Source: a bacterium (lineage in GTDB: Bacteria > Actinomycetota > Acidimicrobiia > Acidimicrobiales > Bin134). From it: a DNA stretch of 64,000 nt. A program made the translations under genes and the position numbers. A model generated the notes under the pieces. That model had not been told where the DNA came from, did not search any database, and saw nothing but the letters and a program-made list of their open reading frames with translations. Where the stretch lies: NCBI GenBank assembly GCA_026705465.1, contig JAPPAP010000025.1:62001-126000 (forward strand). Reading direction: 5' to 3'. Below are positions 1 to 9,127 of the stretch, in pieces; position 1 is the stretch's first letter; each line of letters starts with the position of its first letter.

Positions 1-654
1 TACTTCACCCAGATCTACCACGAGAAGCTGTTCTGGAAGGATCTGTGGGTCACGGTGAAAGAGGCATTGTTCGGCTTTGCCATCGGCTCAATCCTCGGTC
101 TCCTCGTCGGCATCGTTCTCGGGCGCTTCCGGCAAGCGGCCAAGACGCTGGGCCCATTCATCGTCATCATCAACGCCATGCCCAAGATCGCCTTCTTGCC
201 GCTGATCTTGATCGTGTACGGCGTGGGCGAGACCTCCAAAGTGGTTTTGGCGGTGATCATCGTGTTCTTCATCGTGCAGGTGCCCACCCAAGCCGCGGTG
301 GCGCTGGTCGATCCCGATTTAGACCTGGTGGCCCGGACCATGGGCGCGTCCCAGCGCCAGCTCTTCACCAAGGTCACGCTGCCCGGCATCACCCCGGCGG
401 TGTTCGGCGCGCTGCGACTGGCGGCGGTCATCTCAGTGCTGGCCGTGGTGTTTGGCGAGATCTTTTCGGCCCGGCGAGGTCTCGGCCAGCGGCTCATCAC
501 CGCAGCCAACCAGCTCTCCTATGGCGATACCTTCGCCATCGTGTTCATCCTGGCCCTGATCGCCCTGATCATGAATGGCATCATCGGCTTCTCCGAGCGC
601 AAAGCCCTCCGCTGGCAAGCCACCCAACAGGGCGGCCAAGTCATCTCGCTGTAG
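1..654 (+). CDS. ABC transporter permease, SsuC/TauC-like (5' end outside window)
   Basis: Reading frame is open from base 1 through the 55..654 ORF; hydrophobic TM protein with BPD_transp_1 EAA-like region (RTMGASQRQLFTKVTLPGITPAVFGALRLA). Confidence 0.85.
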   Translation, partial: YFTQIYHEKLFWKDLWVTVKEALFGFAIGSILGLLVGIVLGRFRQAAKTLGPFIVIINAMPKIAFLPLILIVYGVGETSKVVLAVIIVFFIVQVPTQAAVALVDPDLDLVARTMGASQRQLFTKVTLPGITPAVFGALRLAAVISVLAVVFGEIFSARRGLGQRLITAANQLSYGDTFAIVFILALIALIMNGIIGFSERKALRWQATQQGGQVISL

Positions 655-668
655 AGGTTGCGGATTTC

Positions 669-2192
669 TCAGGCTTGACCGTGGGCCAACTCAATAAGAC
701 GAGCCAAGTCGGCAGGATCCAGCATTTCGATCACGTCGTAGACGGGTTTATCAGGGCCTCTGACAGTCTGAAGGGCACGGGAACCTGCGCTATTGGGTGC
801 TGGGAGGTCGGTCGTGAGTAGCACTAGCCGAATCTTCGGGTCGAAGGAGTGAAGCACGGCCGCCTTGCCCAGCGCCTTCCATAGCGTGTCGGTGCGGCGC
901 AGCCCAGGCCGCTGAGTGACACTGAAGGCACCGGATACATCGAACAGCCACGTCTGCCCCATCTGGTCAATGGCCTCAAAGTTCACCTCCACGCCGCAGG
1001 AAATCTTGACCTTCTCCCGGATATTGCGGAACCCACTTTGCTCCAGAATTACTTCGGCCATCTTCTGGGCTTTCCGACCCTGTTGTCCGGCCCGAACTTG
1101 GAAGTCGTTGCTTTCTGTCGCCACAGTTCCATCGAGCGAGCCTTCACGGTCAACTCGCATTGATGCTGATTCGTTGTCGGAGTCTTCGAATAGCCGCAAA
1201 TTGTCGTTGCGTGATGGTGCAACTGTGACCTTCCACTGGAGCTTGTCTGAATGTTGCGCAAGCCGTTTCCGTTCGTCAGCGATGCGCTGTTCGGCTAATT
1301 CGATATAGCCGGGATCGGTGTCAAAGCCGACGTAGTGCCGTCCCGTACGTACTGCGGCCACCGCGGTCGTTCCCGCTCCCACAAAGGGATCTAGGACCAA
1401 GTCGCCCCGATAGGTGTAAAGGTCGATCAATCGTTGGGGGAGCTCCACCGGAAACGGCGCAGGGTGACCCACCCGCGTCGCTGACTCTGGGGGAATCTCC
1501 CACACATCGGTAGTGGCTTCCATGAACTCATCCACGAAAGAAGTGCCCTCTGAGGGAAGACCCTGGGCAGCCCGTTCGGCCGCGGGTCGAGCCCGGTCGA
1601 AGCGTCCCTTGGAGGCGATCACAACCCGCTCAGTAACGTCCCGCAATACCGGGTTTCCCGGACGCTGGAAGCTGCCCCACGCGCAGCTGCCTCCTGCGCT
1701 GGGAGCCTTTTTCCAAATCACCTCGCCACGGAGTAGCAGCCCAAGGCGATCTTGGAGAATGTCGATCACATCGGCTGATAGGGATCGATACGGGCGGCGG
1801 CCCAAGTTGGCTACGTTCACCGCGATGCGCCCACCCGGTTCCAGCTTGCGTGCGCATTCGGCAAACACTTCTTCCAGCATGGCGAGAAAGTCCACGTAGT
1901 CGGCAGGGATATTGCCTTGTCCGACCGCTTCCTCGTATTCCTTGCCCACAAAGTAGGGGGGAGAAGTCACCACGAGCGCCACCGAGTTGTCGGCGATCTC
2001 CCCGGATACGTCCATCTTGCGGGCGTCTCCCACCCAAAGCTGGTCAACGCAGGAAGGAGGGGAAACCTCATCTTCTTCGCTGATTTCCGGCACCGGAAAC
2101 CGGTCGTAGAACGCGGAGGCGTCATGGCCTTCCCGTCTGCTCACCCCGAAATTTGAGGTCGCCGTCGGTTGCCGACGCCGGTCAGACTCCAC
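669..2192 (-). CDS. Site-specific DNA methyltransferase (beta-type, TSPPY motif) with extra C-terminal domain
   Basis: Motif IV VVTSPPYF precedes motif I LVLDPFVGAGTTAVAA..VGFDTDP; about 150 aa C-terminal extension with KISCGVEVNFEAIDQMGQTWLFDVSGAF. Confidence 0.88.
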   Translation of the reverse strand: MESDRRRQPTATSNFGVSRREGHDASAFYDRFPVPEISEEDEVSPPSCVDQLWVGDARKMDVSGEIADNSVALVVTSPPYFVGKEYEEAVGQGNIPADYVDFLAMLEEVFAECARKLEPGGRIAVNVANLGRRPYRSLSADVIDILQDRLGLLLRGEVIWKKAPSAGGSCAWGSFQRPGNPVLRDVTERVVIASKGRFDRARPAAERAAQGLPSEGTSFVDEFMEATTDVWEIPPESATRVGHPAPFPVELPQRLIDLYTYRGDLVLDPFVGAGTTAVAAVRTGRHYVGFDTDPGYIELAEQRIADERKRLAQHSDKLQWKVTVAPSRNDNLRLFEDSDNESASMRVDREGSLDGTVATESNDFQVRAGQQGRKAQKMAEVILEQSGFRNIREKVKISCGVEVNFEAIDQMGQTWLFDVSGAFSVTQRPGLRRTDTLWKALGKAAVLHSFDPKIRLVLLTTDLPAPNSAGSRALQTVRGPDKPVYDVIEMLDPADLARLIELAHGQA

Positions 2193-2249
2193 CTATCGAA
2201 GTTACATCGCAGCAGTGACAACTTGGCGGAGGACGGAACTTCGCCGCCA

Positions 2250-2546
2250 TTAAGAAGTGTCAGCCTTGGGATCCGACGCTTCGATTCGGCCTTCTAGCCG
2301 GCCCACCCTGCGGCACAGGTCCATAACAACGTCGGTGAGCTTGTCCAGACGATTGTGGACGTGCTTGAAACCGGTTTCCATGTCTCTTTTGAATTCGGAG
2401 CGGGATTCCTTGAAACCGGTTTCCATGTCTCTTCGAAGTTGGGCATTATCGTTGCGCAGTAGCGCGATGTCGGCGCGGCGGCCACGGTCGAGGTAGAGCA
2501 TCAGGGTGATGATGATCCCCAGCATGGCGAGTATTGCTTGTTCCAT
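2250..2546 (-). CDS. Small membrane-anchored coiled-coil protein with 15-aa internal repeat
   Basis: N-terminal TM (AILAMLGIIITLMLYL) followed by charged heptad-like region; RDMETGFK repeated; RBS GAGGAG before ATG. Confidence 0.65.
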   Translation of the reverse strand: MEQAILAMLGIIITLMLYLDRGRRADIALLRNDNAQLRRDMETGFKESRSEFKRDMETGFKHVHNRLDKLTDVVMDLCRRVGRLEGRIEASDPKADTS

Positions 2547-2590
2547 GAGTTCTCCTCAAAGGACTCAGCACATGGGGGAAGGTTGAGGCC

Positions 2591-2620
2591 AATATAACAG
2601 CAGCGTGTCAGTAGGCTCAA
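2591..2620 (-). promoter_or_regulatory. Candidate sigma70-type promoter for the 2250..2546 gene
   Basis: On - strand TTGAGC (2620-2615), 18 nt spacer, TATATT (2596-2591). Confidence 0.4.
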
Positions 2621-3414
2621 CGAGCTTGGGAGTGCCAGCGGCCGTGGCGGTGCTCCAGTTCCAGAGGCAAGTCGAAGCAGGCCGACAGAGATTCGGAGGT
2701 CAGCACGCTCTCCAGGAGGCCTTGGTCCAGCACTCGTCCGTCGCGAAGCAGCAGCCCGTGGGTGAAGCCGGCGGGAATCTCCTCGGTTCGATGGGTCACC
2801 ATCACCAGCGGCGGGGCAGCAGAGTCTGTGGCCAGGCGGGCGAGGTCGGCCACCAGCATCTCCCGGCCGCCCAAATCCAGCGTGGAGGCGGGCTCGTCCA
2901 GCAGCACCAGGCCGGGATCGGTCATCAGGCTGCGGGCGATCTGCACTCGCTGACGCTCGCCCGACGACAAGGTGGCGATGGTGCGATCGCCCAGGCCTTC
3001 CGCTCCCACCTGCTCCAGCAGCGACGCCGCCCGCTCGCGATCGGCGTCGGTGTAGTCGTGCCACCACGGCTCCAGAGCGCCATGGCGGGCGGTCATCACC
3101 ACGTCGACTGCCTTCAGATGAGGCCGCAGCATCTGGGCCAATGCGGGTGACACGAACCCCATCCGGTGCCGCAATCGGCGCACGTCCACCTGTCCCAACC
3201 GCTCGCCCAGCACCTCGACTGTCCCTGTGGTGGGGTGCTCGTATAGGGCGGCTATCCGTAACAGCGAGGTCTTGCCGCTGCCGTTGGCCCCCAGCACCAC
3301 CCAACGCTGGTCACACGCCACCTCCCAGTCCACATCGGAGAGGATCGGCCGCTTGTCGCGCGTGAAGCTCACTCCGGTCATCCGCAATGCCAGCGTCTTT
3401 TCCTGGTTGGCCAT
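2617..3414 (-). CDS. ABC transporter ATP-binding protein
   Basis: Walker A GANGSGKTSL, signature LSSGERQRVQIARSL, Walker B LVLLDEPASTLD. Confidence 0.9.
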   Translation of the reverse strand: MANQEKTLALRMTGVSFTRDKRPILSDVDWEVACDQRWVVLGANGSGKTSLLRIAALYEHPTTGTVEVLGERLGQVDVRRLRHRMGFVSPALAQMLRPHLKAVDVVMTARHGALEPWWHDYTDADRERAASLLEQVGAEGLGDRTIATLSSGERQRVQIARSLMTDPGLVLLDEPASTLDLGGREMLVADLARLATDSAAPPLVMVTHRTEEIPAGFTHGLLLRDGRVLDQGLLESVLTSESLSACFDLPLELEHRHGRWHSQAR

Positions 3415-3419
3415 AGTGC

Positions 3420-5318
3420 TCAGTTAGCGTGGGCCATCCAGGTGGCGTACATCTCGGCGTAGTGGCCGCCCTGGGCCACCAGCTCATCATGGGTGCCGAT
3501 CTCGGTGATTCTGCCCGCTTCCACCACCGCGATCCGGTCGGCCCGCATGGCGGTGGCCAGTCGGTGGGCGATGATGATGGCGGTCCGTCCCTCCAGCACC
3601 ACATCCAGCGCGGCTTCGATCTTCGACTCCGACCGCAGATCCAGGTTGGAGGTGGCCTCGTCCAGCACGAGCACTCGGGGCCGGGCCAGAAACGCTCGGG
3701 CCAGAGCCAATAGCTGCCGCTCACCGGCCGACAGGGAGGCGCCTCGCTCGTGAACTTGGGAGTTCACGTCATCAGGCAGCCGCTCCAGCAGCTCGGTGAG
3801 ACCGACGGCGTGGCAGGCCTCCAATACCTCGGCCATCGAAGCCTCGGGCCGGGCAAAGGCCACGTTGTCTCGAATGGAGCCGTAGAACAAGAACGGTTCT
3901 TGAGGAACCACGCCCAGTTGCCGGCGCAGCGATGCCAGGGTCACGGTGCGAAGGTCGTGGCCGTCGATGCAGACCGTTCCCTCCTGGGGGTCGTAGAACC
4001 GCGCGATGAGCTTGGCCACCGTGGACTTGCCGGCTCCGGTGGGCCCGACCACCGCCAGGCTCTCTCCGGGGGCCAGCCGCAGGCTCACGTCGTGCAGTAC
4101 GGGCGTGTCGTCGTCATAGCCGAAGCTCACCTGGTCGAGAGTGATCTCTCCCTCGATGGGAGGCAATTCCACCGCATCGGGGGCCTCCATGACCGAGGGC
4201 TCGTTCAACAGCACCTCTCGCAGCTTCTTAGCCGATGCCTGCCCCTGCTGGTAGCCGTTGTAGAGCTGCACGAGCTGCTGGATGGGGGCGAAGAAGAACG
4301 TCAGATACAGCACGAAGGCGGTGAGCTCACCGGGGGTCAGACTCCCGTTGATCACCATGGTTCCACCGATCACCACCAGGAGGGCTTGTCCGATAATCAC
4401 AATGGCCTCAGTAGTCGGGGCATAGATGGACGCGGCCCGCACACCGGCCAAGTTGGCGTCCTTGTGCCGCCCCACCACGTTGTTGTGGTGGACCACGTTG
4501 TGGCGTCGGCGGTTGTGAGCGGTGATGACCCGGATGCCGGCCAGGCTCTCCTGCAAATCAGCCAGCACATCGGCAATGCGGTCTCGAACCAGCCCGTAGT
4601 ACAGGTTGGACACTCTCCGGAACCAGATGCTGAGCAGGAACGTGCCCGGCACCACGATCACGAGGGTCAGAACCGCCAGCAGCGGGTTCAGATAGAACAG
4701 CACGCCGGTGATCACCAAAAGCACTAGGGATTGCACCGCGAAGTTCACCAGGCCCTCTTGGAACAGCACGGTCAGGGCTTCGATGTCGCTGGTCATGCGG
4801 GTCATCAAGACGCCCGCCTTCTCCCTGGTGAAGAAGTCCAGCGACAGTCGCTGGTAGTGGGAGAACACTCGCATACGCAGGGCGTACATCAGCCGCTCGC
4901 CCAGCTTGCCGGTATAGCGAATGCGCAGAGACGAGCTGAATGCGTGGGCCACCACCGTGCTCAAAAACACGGCGGCCACCACCAAGAGCACCTGGACGTT
5001 GCCCGATCTGACGCCGCTGTCAATGCCGATCTGGGCCAGCAGCGGGCCGGTCTGCATCATGGCCGACTCGATCACCACCAACAGCAGCGCCACGGCCAAC
5101 TGACGCCGGAATGGCCACAGCAGCGTGCGCAGGGTGAGCGGCGGTTCGGCCGGTTGGCGGTGGCTGAAGTCCACATTGACCGGGGGATACTCCGGCTCCT
5201 TCCTCAGCACTTCCTCCACCTGGATTCGCAAGTTCCCGGGCACGCCGGCGTGGGGGAGCCCGGCGTCGCGGGCCGCGCTCTGGGCCTGGGGCCCGCCGAA
5301 GTAACCTCCCCAGCCCAT
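3420..5318 (-). CDS. ABC exporter (fused TM and ATPase), partner 2
   Basis: ABC_membrane region plus GPTGAGKST, LSAGERQLLALARAFL, VLVLDEATSNLD. Confidence 0.92.
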   Translation of the reverse strand: MGWGGYFGGPQAQSAARDAGLPHAGVPGNLRIQVEEVLRKEPEYPPVNVDFSHRQPAEPPLTLRTLLWPFRRQLAVALLLVVIESAMMQTGPLLAQIGIDSGVRSGNVQVLLVVAAVFLSTVVAHAFSSSLRIRYTGKLGERLMYALRMRVFSHYQRLSLDFFTREKAGVLMTRMTSDIEALTVLFQEGLVNFAVQSLVLLVITGVLFYLNPLLAVLTLVIVVPGTFLLSIWFRRVSNLYYGLVRDRIADVLADLQESLAGIRVITAHNRRRHNVVHHNNVVGRHKDANLAGVRAASIYAPTTEAIVIIGQALLVVIGGTMVINGSLTPGELTAFVLYLTFFFAPIQQLVQLYNGYQQGQASAKKLREVLLNEPSVMEAPDAVELPPIEGEITLDQVSFGYDDDTPVLHDVSLRLAPGESLAVVGPTGAGKSTVAKLIARFYDPQEGTVCIDGHDLRTVTLASLRRQLGVVPQEPFLFYGSIRDNVAFARPEASMAEVLEACHAVGLTELLERLPDDVNSQVHERGASLSAGERQLLALARAFLARPRVLVLDEATSNLDLRSESKIEAALDVVLEGRTAIIIAHRLATAMRADRIAVVEAGRITEIGTHDELVAQGGHYAEMYATWMAHAN

Positions 5319-7258
5319 CAGCCGCCGCCCCCGAAGGTCCAGGGCTCATCGCCGCCCCTGGGGAATCTCGGCATCTCGTTGTCGAACCGGCGGTCTCTGC
5401 TGCGGTCGCCGTCGCCGTTGCCTGAAACGCCGTCCAACTCGTCGTCGCTATGGCGGGCCAGGATCTCCACATAGTGGGGATCGGTGGCCAGCAATTCGGT
5501 ATGGGTGCCCGTGTTGGCCACCCGTCCCTGGTTCAGCACCACTACCCGCTCGGCCAAGCTGATGGTGGACAGGCGGTGGGCGATGATGATGGTGGTGCGG
5601 TTGGCCATCAGCTCTTGCAATGCCTGGTGGATGGCCTCTTCCACGGTCACGTCGATGGCGCTGGTGGCGTCGTCCAGCACCAGCACCTTGGGGTTGGCCA
5701 GCAGCGTCCGGGCGATGGCAATGCGCTGGCGCTGGCCACCCGACAGGGTGTAGCCCCTCTCGCCGACCACCGAGTCGTAGCCATGTTCCAATTCGCTGAT
5801 GAAACCGTGGGCCTGAGCGGCTGTCGCGGCGGTGACGACATCAGAGCGGGAGGCGTCGGGGCGGGCGTAGGCGATGTTGTCGTGCACTGATGCTGAGAAC
5901 AGGAACGGCTCGTCCAGCACCAGACCAACGGTGTGGCGCAGGCTTCGCAGCGTCACATCCCTCACGTCGAGCCCGTCGATGCGAACCGAGCCGCCGTCCA
6001 CGTCGTAGAACCGGTCCAAGAGCCGGGCCACGGTCGACTTGCCGGTTCCGGTGCTGCCCACGATGGCCACTCGCTCACCGGGTTCGATGTGCAGAGTGAA
6101 ATCGTCGAGTACCGGGGTGTCGGGGTTGTAGCCGAAGCTGACCCCTTCGAAGTCCACCTCTCCTCGGGGTTCAACGATGTCAACCGCGGTAGGGGAGTCG
6201 ACGATTTGGGGTGGTTCGTCGAGGATCTCGTAGATCCTCTGGGCCGCGGCGCTGGCCCGTTGGCCCTGCATGAGCATGAACCCCGCCATGCGGAAGGGAA
6301 CTTGGAGCATGATCACATACGCGCTGAAGGCCAGCAGAGTCCCGATCGAAACCACTCCTTCGATGGCCAGCCAGCCGCCGTAGAGCACCACCATGGCGGT
6401 GCCCAGTCGGGGCAGCGATTCGATGAGGGGATTCCAGCGGGACCGGCTGTTGGCGATTTCCACGTTGGTCCAATAGATGCGCTGGGCCGACCGCCCCAGC
6501 AGGGCGATCTGGCGCTCTTCGGCGGCGAACGACTTCACCACTCGGGTGCCGTTCACGTTCTCGTCCACGATGGTGGCCAAATCGGCCATGCGGGCCTGGG
6601 TCACCCACGACAGCGGGAACACCTGATTGCGGAATTTGAGGCCGAACCAGTACACGCCGGGAAGCGGGGCCAGCGCCACCAGCGCCAGCCAGGGGTGTAC
6701 GTACACCATGAACCCCAAGGCCATCACGAACATGAGCACGTTCATGCTGACCAGTGGTCCGAATGCGAGCAGCAGTTGCAGCGAGCGGATGTCACTGTTG
6801 GCCCGGGAGATGACCTCCCCCGATTGGGTGCGGTCGTAGTAGGAGAACGACAGCCGGGTCAGGTGCTCGTACATGATGGCCCGCAGGTCGGTCTCCACGT
6901 TCCAGCCCAGCTTGAACAACTGGTAGCGGTAGATGCCGCCGAACACCATCCGCCCGATTCCAAAGGCGGCGGTGAGCCCGAAGACCAGCCACAGTGCCCC
7001 ACGGTTGCCTTCGATGGCCGCGTCCACCGCTGAGCGGCCCAATGCCGGCACGGCGGCCTGGATGGCCAGGGCCACCACCCCAGTCACTACGCCGATCAAC
7101 ATTGTCCGGCGATAGGCCCGGACCATCGGCCAGAGCCGCTTCATCCAGCCCTTGGTCTGATCGGGATCGATGCTGGCCGGGGGCGGGTCGTAATGGGCCG
7201 CTTCCGCGACCGGCTCGAAATCAGGCGTGCCGACTGTTCCGACGTCAACCGCGGTCAT
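5318..7258 (-). CDS. ABC exporter (fused TM and ATPase), partner 1
   Basis: GSTGTGKST, LSGGQRQRIAIARTL, VLVLDDATSAID; overlaps the next ABC gene at its stop. Confidence 0.92.
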   Translation of the reverse strand: MTAVDVGTVGTPDFEPVAEAAHYDPPPASIDPDQTKGWMKRLWPMVRAYRRTMLIGVVTGVVALAIQAAVPALGRSAVDAAIEGNRGALWLVFGLTAAFGIGRMVFGGIYRYQLFKLGWNVETDLRAIMYEHLTRLSFSYYDRTQSGEVISRANSDIRSLQLLLAFGPLVSMNVLMFVMALGFMVYVHPWLALVALAPLPGVYWFGLKFRNQVFPLSWVTQARMADLATIVDENVNGTRVVKSFAAEERQIALLGRSAQRIYWTNVEIANSRSRWNPLIESLPRLGTAMVVLYGGWLAIEGVVSIGTLLAFSAYVIMLQVPFRMAGFMLMQGQRASAAAQRIYEILDEPPQIVDSPTAVDIVEPRGEVDFEGVSFGYNPDTPVLDDFTLHIEPGERVAIVGSTGTGKSTVARLLDRFYDVDGGSVRIDGLDVRDVTLRSLRHTVGLVLDEPFLFSASVHDNIAYARPDASRSDVVTAATAAQAHGFISELEHGYDSVVGERGYTLSGGQRQRIAIARTLLANPKVLVLDDATSAIDVTVEEAIHQALQELMANRTTIIIAHRLSTISLAERVVVLNQGRVANTGTHTELLATDPHYVEILARHSDDELDGVSGNGDGDRSRDRRFDNEMPRFPRGGDEPWTFGGGG

Positions 7259-7289
7259 CGTTTCGCCTCTGGGCCAAAGTCAACCGCGG

Positions 7290-7781
7290 TCACTGTCGAG
7301 TCTCCAGTGCGGCGCGATGCCGGTTGAGCGCCTCATTCCAAAGGGCCAGCCCGTCGACGGCCTCATCGGTCTGGTGCTCGTCGAGGTTGGCGGCGATGAC
7401 TGAGATCCGCTCGACCACCGCGGCGTCGGCTGCGGCCAGTGCCTCCCGGCCCGCCTCGGTCAGCTCGTGGGCGACTTTGCGGCGGTCAGATGGGTCGGAT
7501 TTCCGTTGGAGCAGACCCCGCTTTTCCAACCCGTCGGCCAGCGCGGTCACACTGGGACGGCTCACCGCCAGCCGCCCGGCCACGGCCGAAGCAGCCGCGT
7601 TTCCTTCCGAAAGGAACAGCAACAGGCGATACTGGGAAGGTGACAAGTCCAGGTCGCCCAATGCCACTGCCACTTGACGGGCCAGGCGCGTCGCCGCTCG
7701 AGCCGCCTCCAGCGCCACAGTGGAAGGCGATTGTTTGAGACTCACATGTTTAGTCTCTCTAAAGAACATCGGCGCTGCCAA
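7290..7781 (-). CDS. MarR-family transcriptional regulator
   Basis: wHTH: LSPSQYRLLLFLSEGNAAASAVAGRLAVSRPSVTALADGLEKRGLLQRKSDPSDRRKVAHELTEAG. True start may be GTG at 7745. Confidence 0.87.
   Translation of the reverse strand: MAAPMFFRETKHVSLKQSPSTVALEAARAATRLARQVAVALGDLDLSPSQYRLLLFLSEGNAAASAVAGRLAVSRPSVTALADGLEKRGLLQRKSDPSDRRKVAHELTEAGREALAAADAAVVERISVIAANLDEHQTDEAVDGLALWNEALNRHRAALETRQ
7737..7757. promoter_or_regulatory. Inverted repeat GAGACT-N9-AGTCTC, candidate MarR operator
   Basis: Perfect 6-bp arms at the marR-like start region, in the divergent gap with the CNNM gene. Confidence 0.4.
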
Positions 7782-7807
7782 GCCGTGACCTGGAAAAACG
7801 GGCGCTA

Positions 7808-9127
7808 ATGGACGGGACCACGGTGCTGGGATTGGTGGCGGCCGCGCTGTTGATCGCGGCCAACGCGCTGTTTGTGGCGGTCGAATTCGCCCTGGTGGCG
7901 GTAGATCGAATTCGCATCGAGCGGTTGGCCGCCGAAGGCAGGAGAGCGGCCCGGACCGCGCTGTCGCTGCTCAAATCCCTTTCATTTCAGCTGTCCGGTG
8001 CGCAATTCGGGATCACCGTCACCTCCTTGGCGCTGGGCTTCATTGCCCGACCCTCCATCGCGGCGGCGTTGGAGCCTGTCGCCGACCGCATTGCCAGCGG
8101 CGCCGCCGAAGGTCTGTCCATCGCGGCGGCCCTGATCATCGCCGTGGTGGTTCAGATGGTGCTGGGGGAGTTGGTTCCCAAGACCTTGGCCATTTCCCGG
8201 CCGCTGCCCACTTCATTGCGCCTGGCCGCTCCCATGAAGGGCTTCGCCACCGTGGCTGGGCCGTTCATTCGCTTCTTGGATGGCTCGGCCAACTGGGTGG
8301 TAACCCGGCTGGGGATCGATCCCACCGAGGAGTTGAGCGAAGCCCGCTCGCGCGAAGAGTTGGCCTGGTTGATCCGGTCCTCAGGTCAAGAGGGATCCAT
8401 GCGCCCTTCCCGAGCCCGCCTGTTGACCCGGGCCATCCGCTTCACCGAGCGCGACGCTGCCGATGTGCTGGTTCCCCGGGTTTCGGTGAGCGCCATCGAA
8501 CACCACCAGTCGGTGACTGATTTGGTGTCGCTTTCAGGCCAGACCGGGTTTTCCCGTTTCCCGGTTATCGGCGCCGACATCGACGATGTGATGGGAGTGG
8601 CTCTGGTCAAAAACGTCTATGAAGTGCCCTCCGAGCGGTGGGCCGACACTCCGGTCACCGACATCATGCGGGCACCGCTGGTTGTGCCTGAAACCCGGAA
8701 CCTGCGCTCTTTGCTGCTCGATATGAGATCTAAGCGCAGTCCCTTGGCCGTGGTTATGGACGAGCACGGCGGTACCGCGGGCATCGTCACTCAGGAGGAT
8801 TTGGTGGAGGAGATCGTGGGCGAGATCGCCGACGAGCACGACGATACCGAGCCCCCAGCTGTGGCTCGAGACGCTGGTGAGTTGCTGGTGCAAGGCGGGA
8901 CCCACCCGGATGAGCTGGAGGATATGACAGGTCTCCGAGTGCCCGACGGCGACTACGAGACCCTGGCCGGCTTCATCCTCGACCATCTCCAGCGCATTCC
9001 GGCCGCCGGAGAGGTGTTTCGCGTACAGGGGTGGGAATTCCTGATCGAGTCGGTCGACCGACACCGCGTTGACACCGTCCGTTTGCGCCCAGTGGCCCCA
9101 TCCCGCCAGGATCGAGCCGCCCGATGA
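7808..9127 (+). CDS. CNNM/HlyC-CorC family protein (DUF21, CBS pair, CorC domain)
   Basis: DUF21 TM region, CBS domain, MDEHGGTAGIVTQEDLVEEIVGEI. Confidence 0.9.
   Translation: MDGTTVLGLVAAALLIAANALFVAVEFALVAVDRIRIERLAAEGRRAARTALSLLKSLSFQLSGAQFGITVTSLALGFIARPSIAAALEPVADRIASGAAEGLSIAAALIIAVVVQMVLGELVPKTLAISRPLPTSLRLAAPMKGFATVAGPFIRFLDGSANWVVTRLGIDPTEELSEARSREELAWLIRSSGQEGSMRPSRARLLTRAIRFTERDAADVLVPRVSVSAIEHHQSVTDLVSLSGQTGFSRFPVIGADIDDVMGVALVKNVYEVPSERWADTPVTDIMRAPLVVPETRNLRSLLLDMRSKRSPLAVVMDEHGGTAGIVTQEDLVEEIVGEIADEHDDTEPPAVARDAGELLVQGGTHPDELEDMTGLRVPDGDYETLAGFILDHLQRIPAAGEVFRVQGWEFLIESVDRHRVDTVRLRPVAPSRQDRAAR

Noticed and set aside
2581-2620. GTTGAGGCC / GGCTCAAC inverted repeat after the ABC ATPase gene, as a terminator
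   Set aside because: Arms imperfect, 20+ nt loop, no U tract; better explained as promoter elements of the small gene.
3750-4727. 325-aa + strand ORF opposite ABC exporter
   Set aside because: Shadow ORF; - strand ABC motifs are clear.
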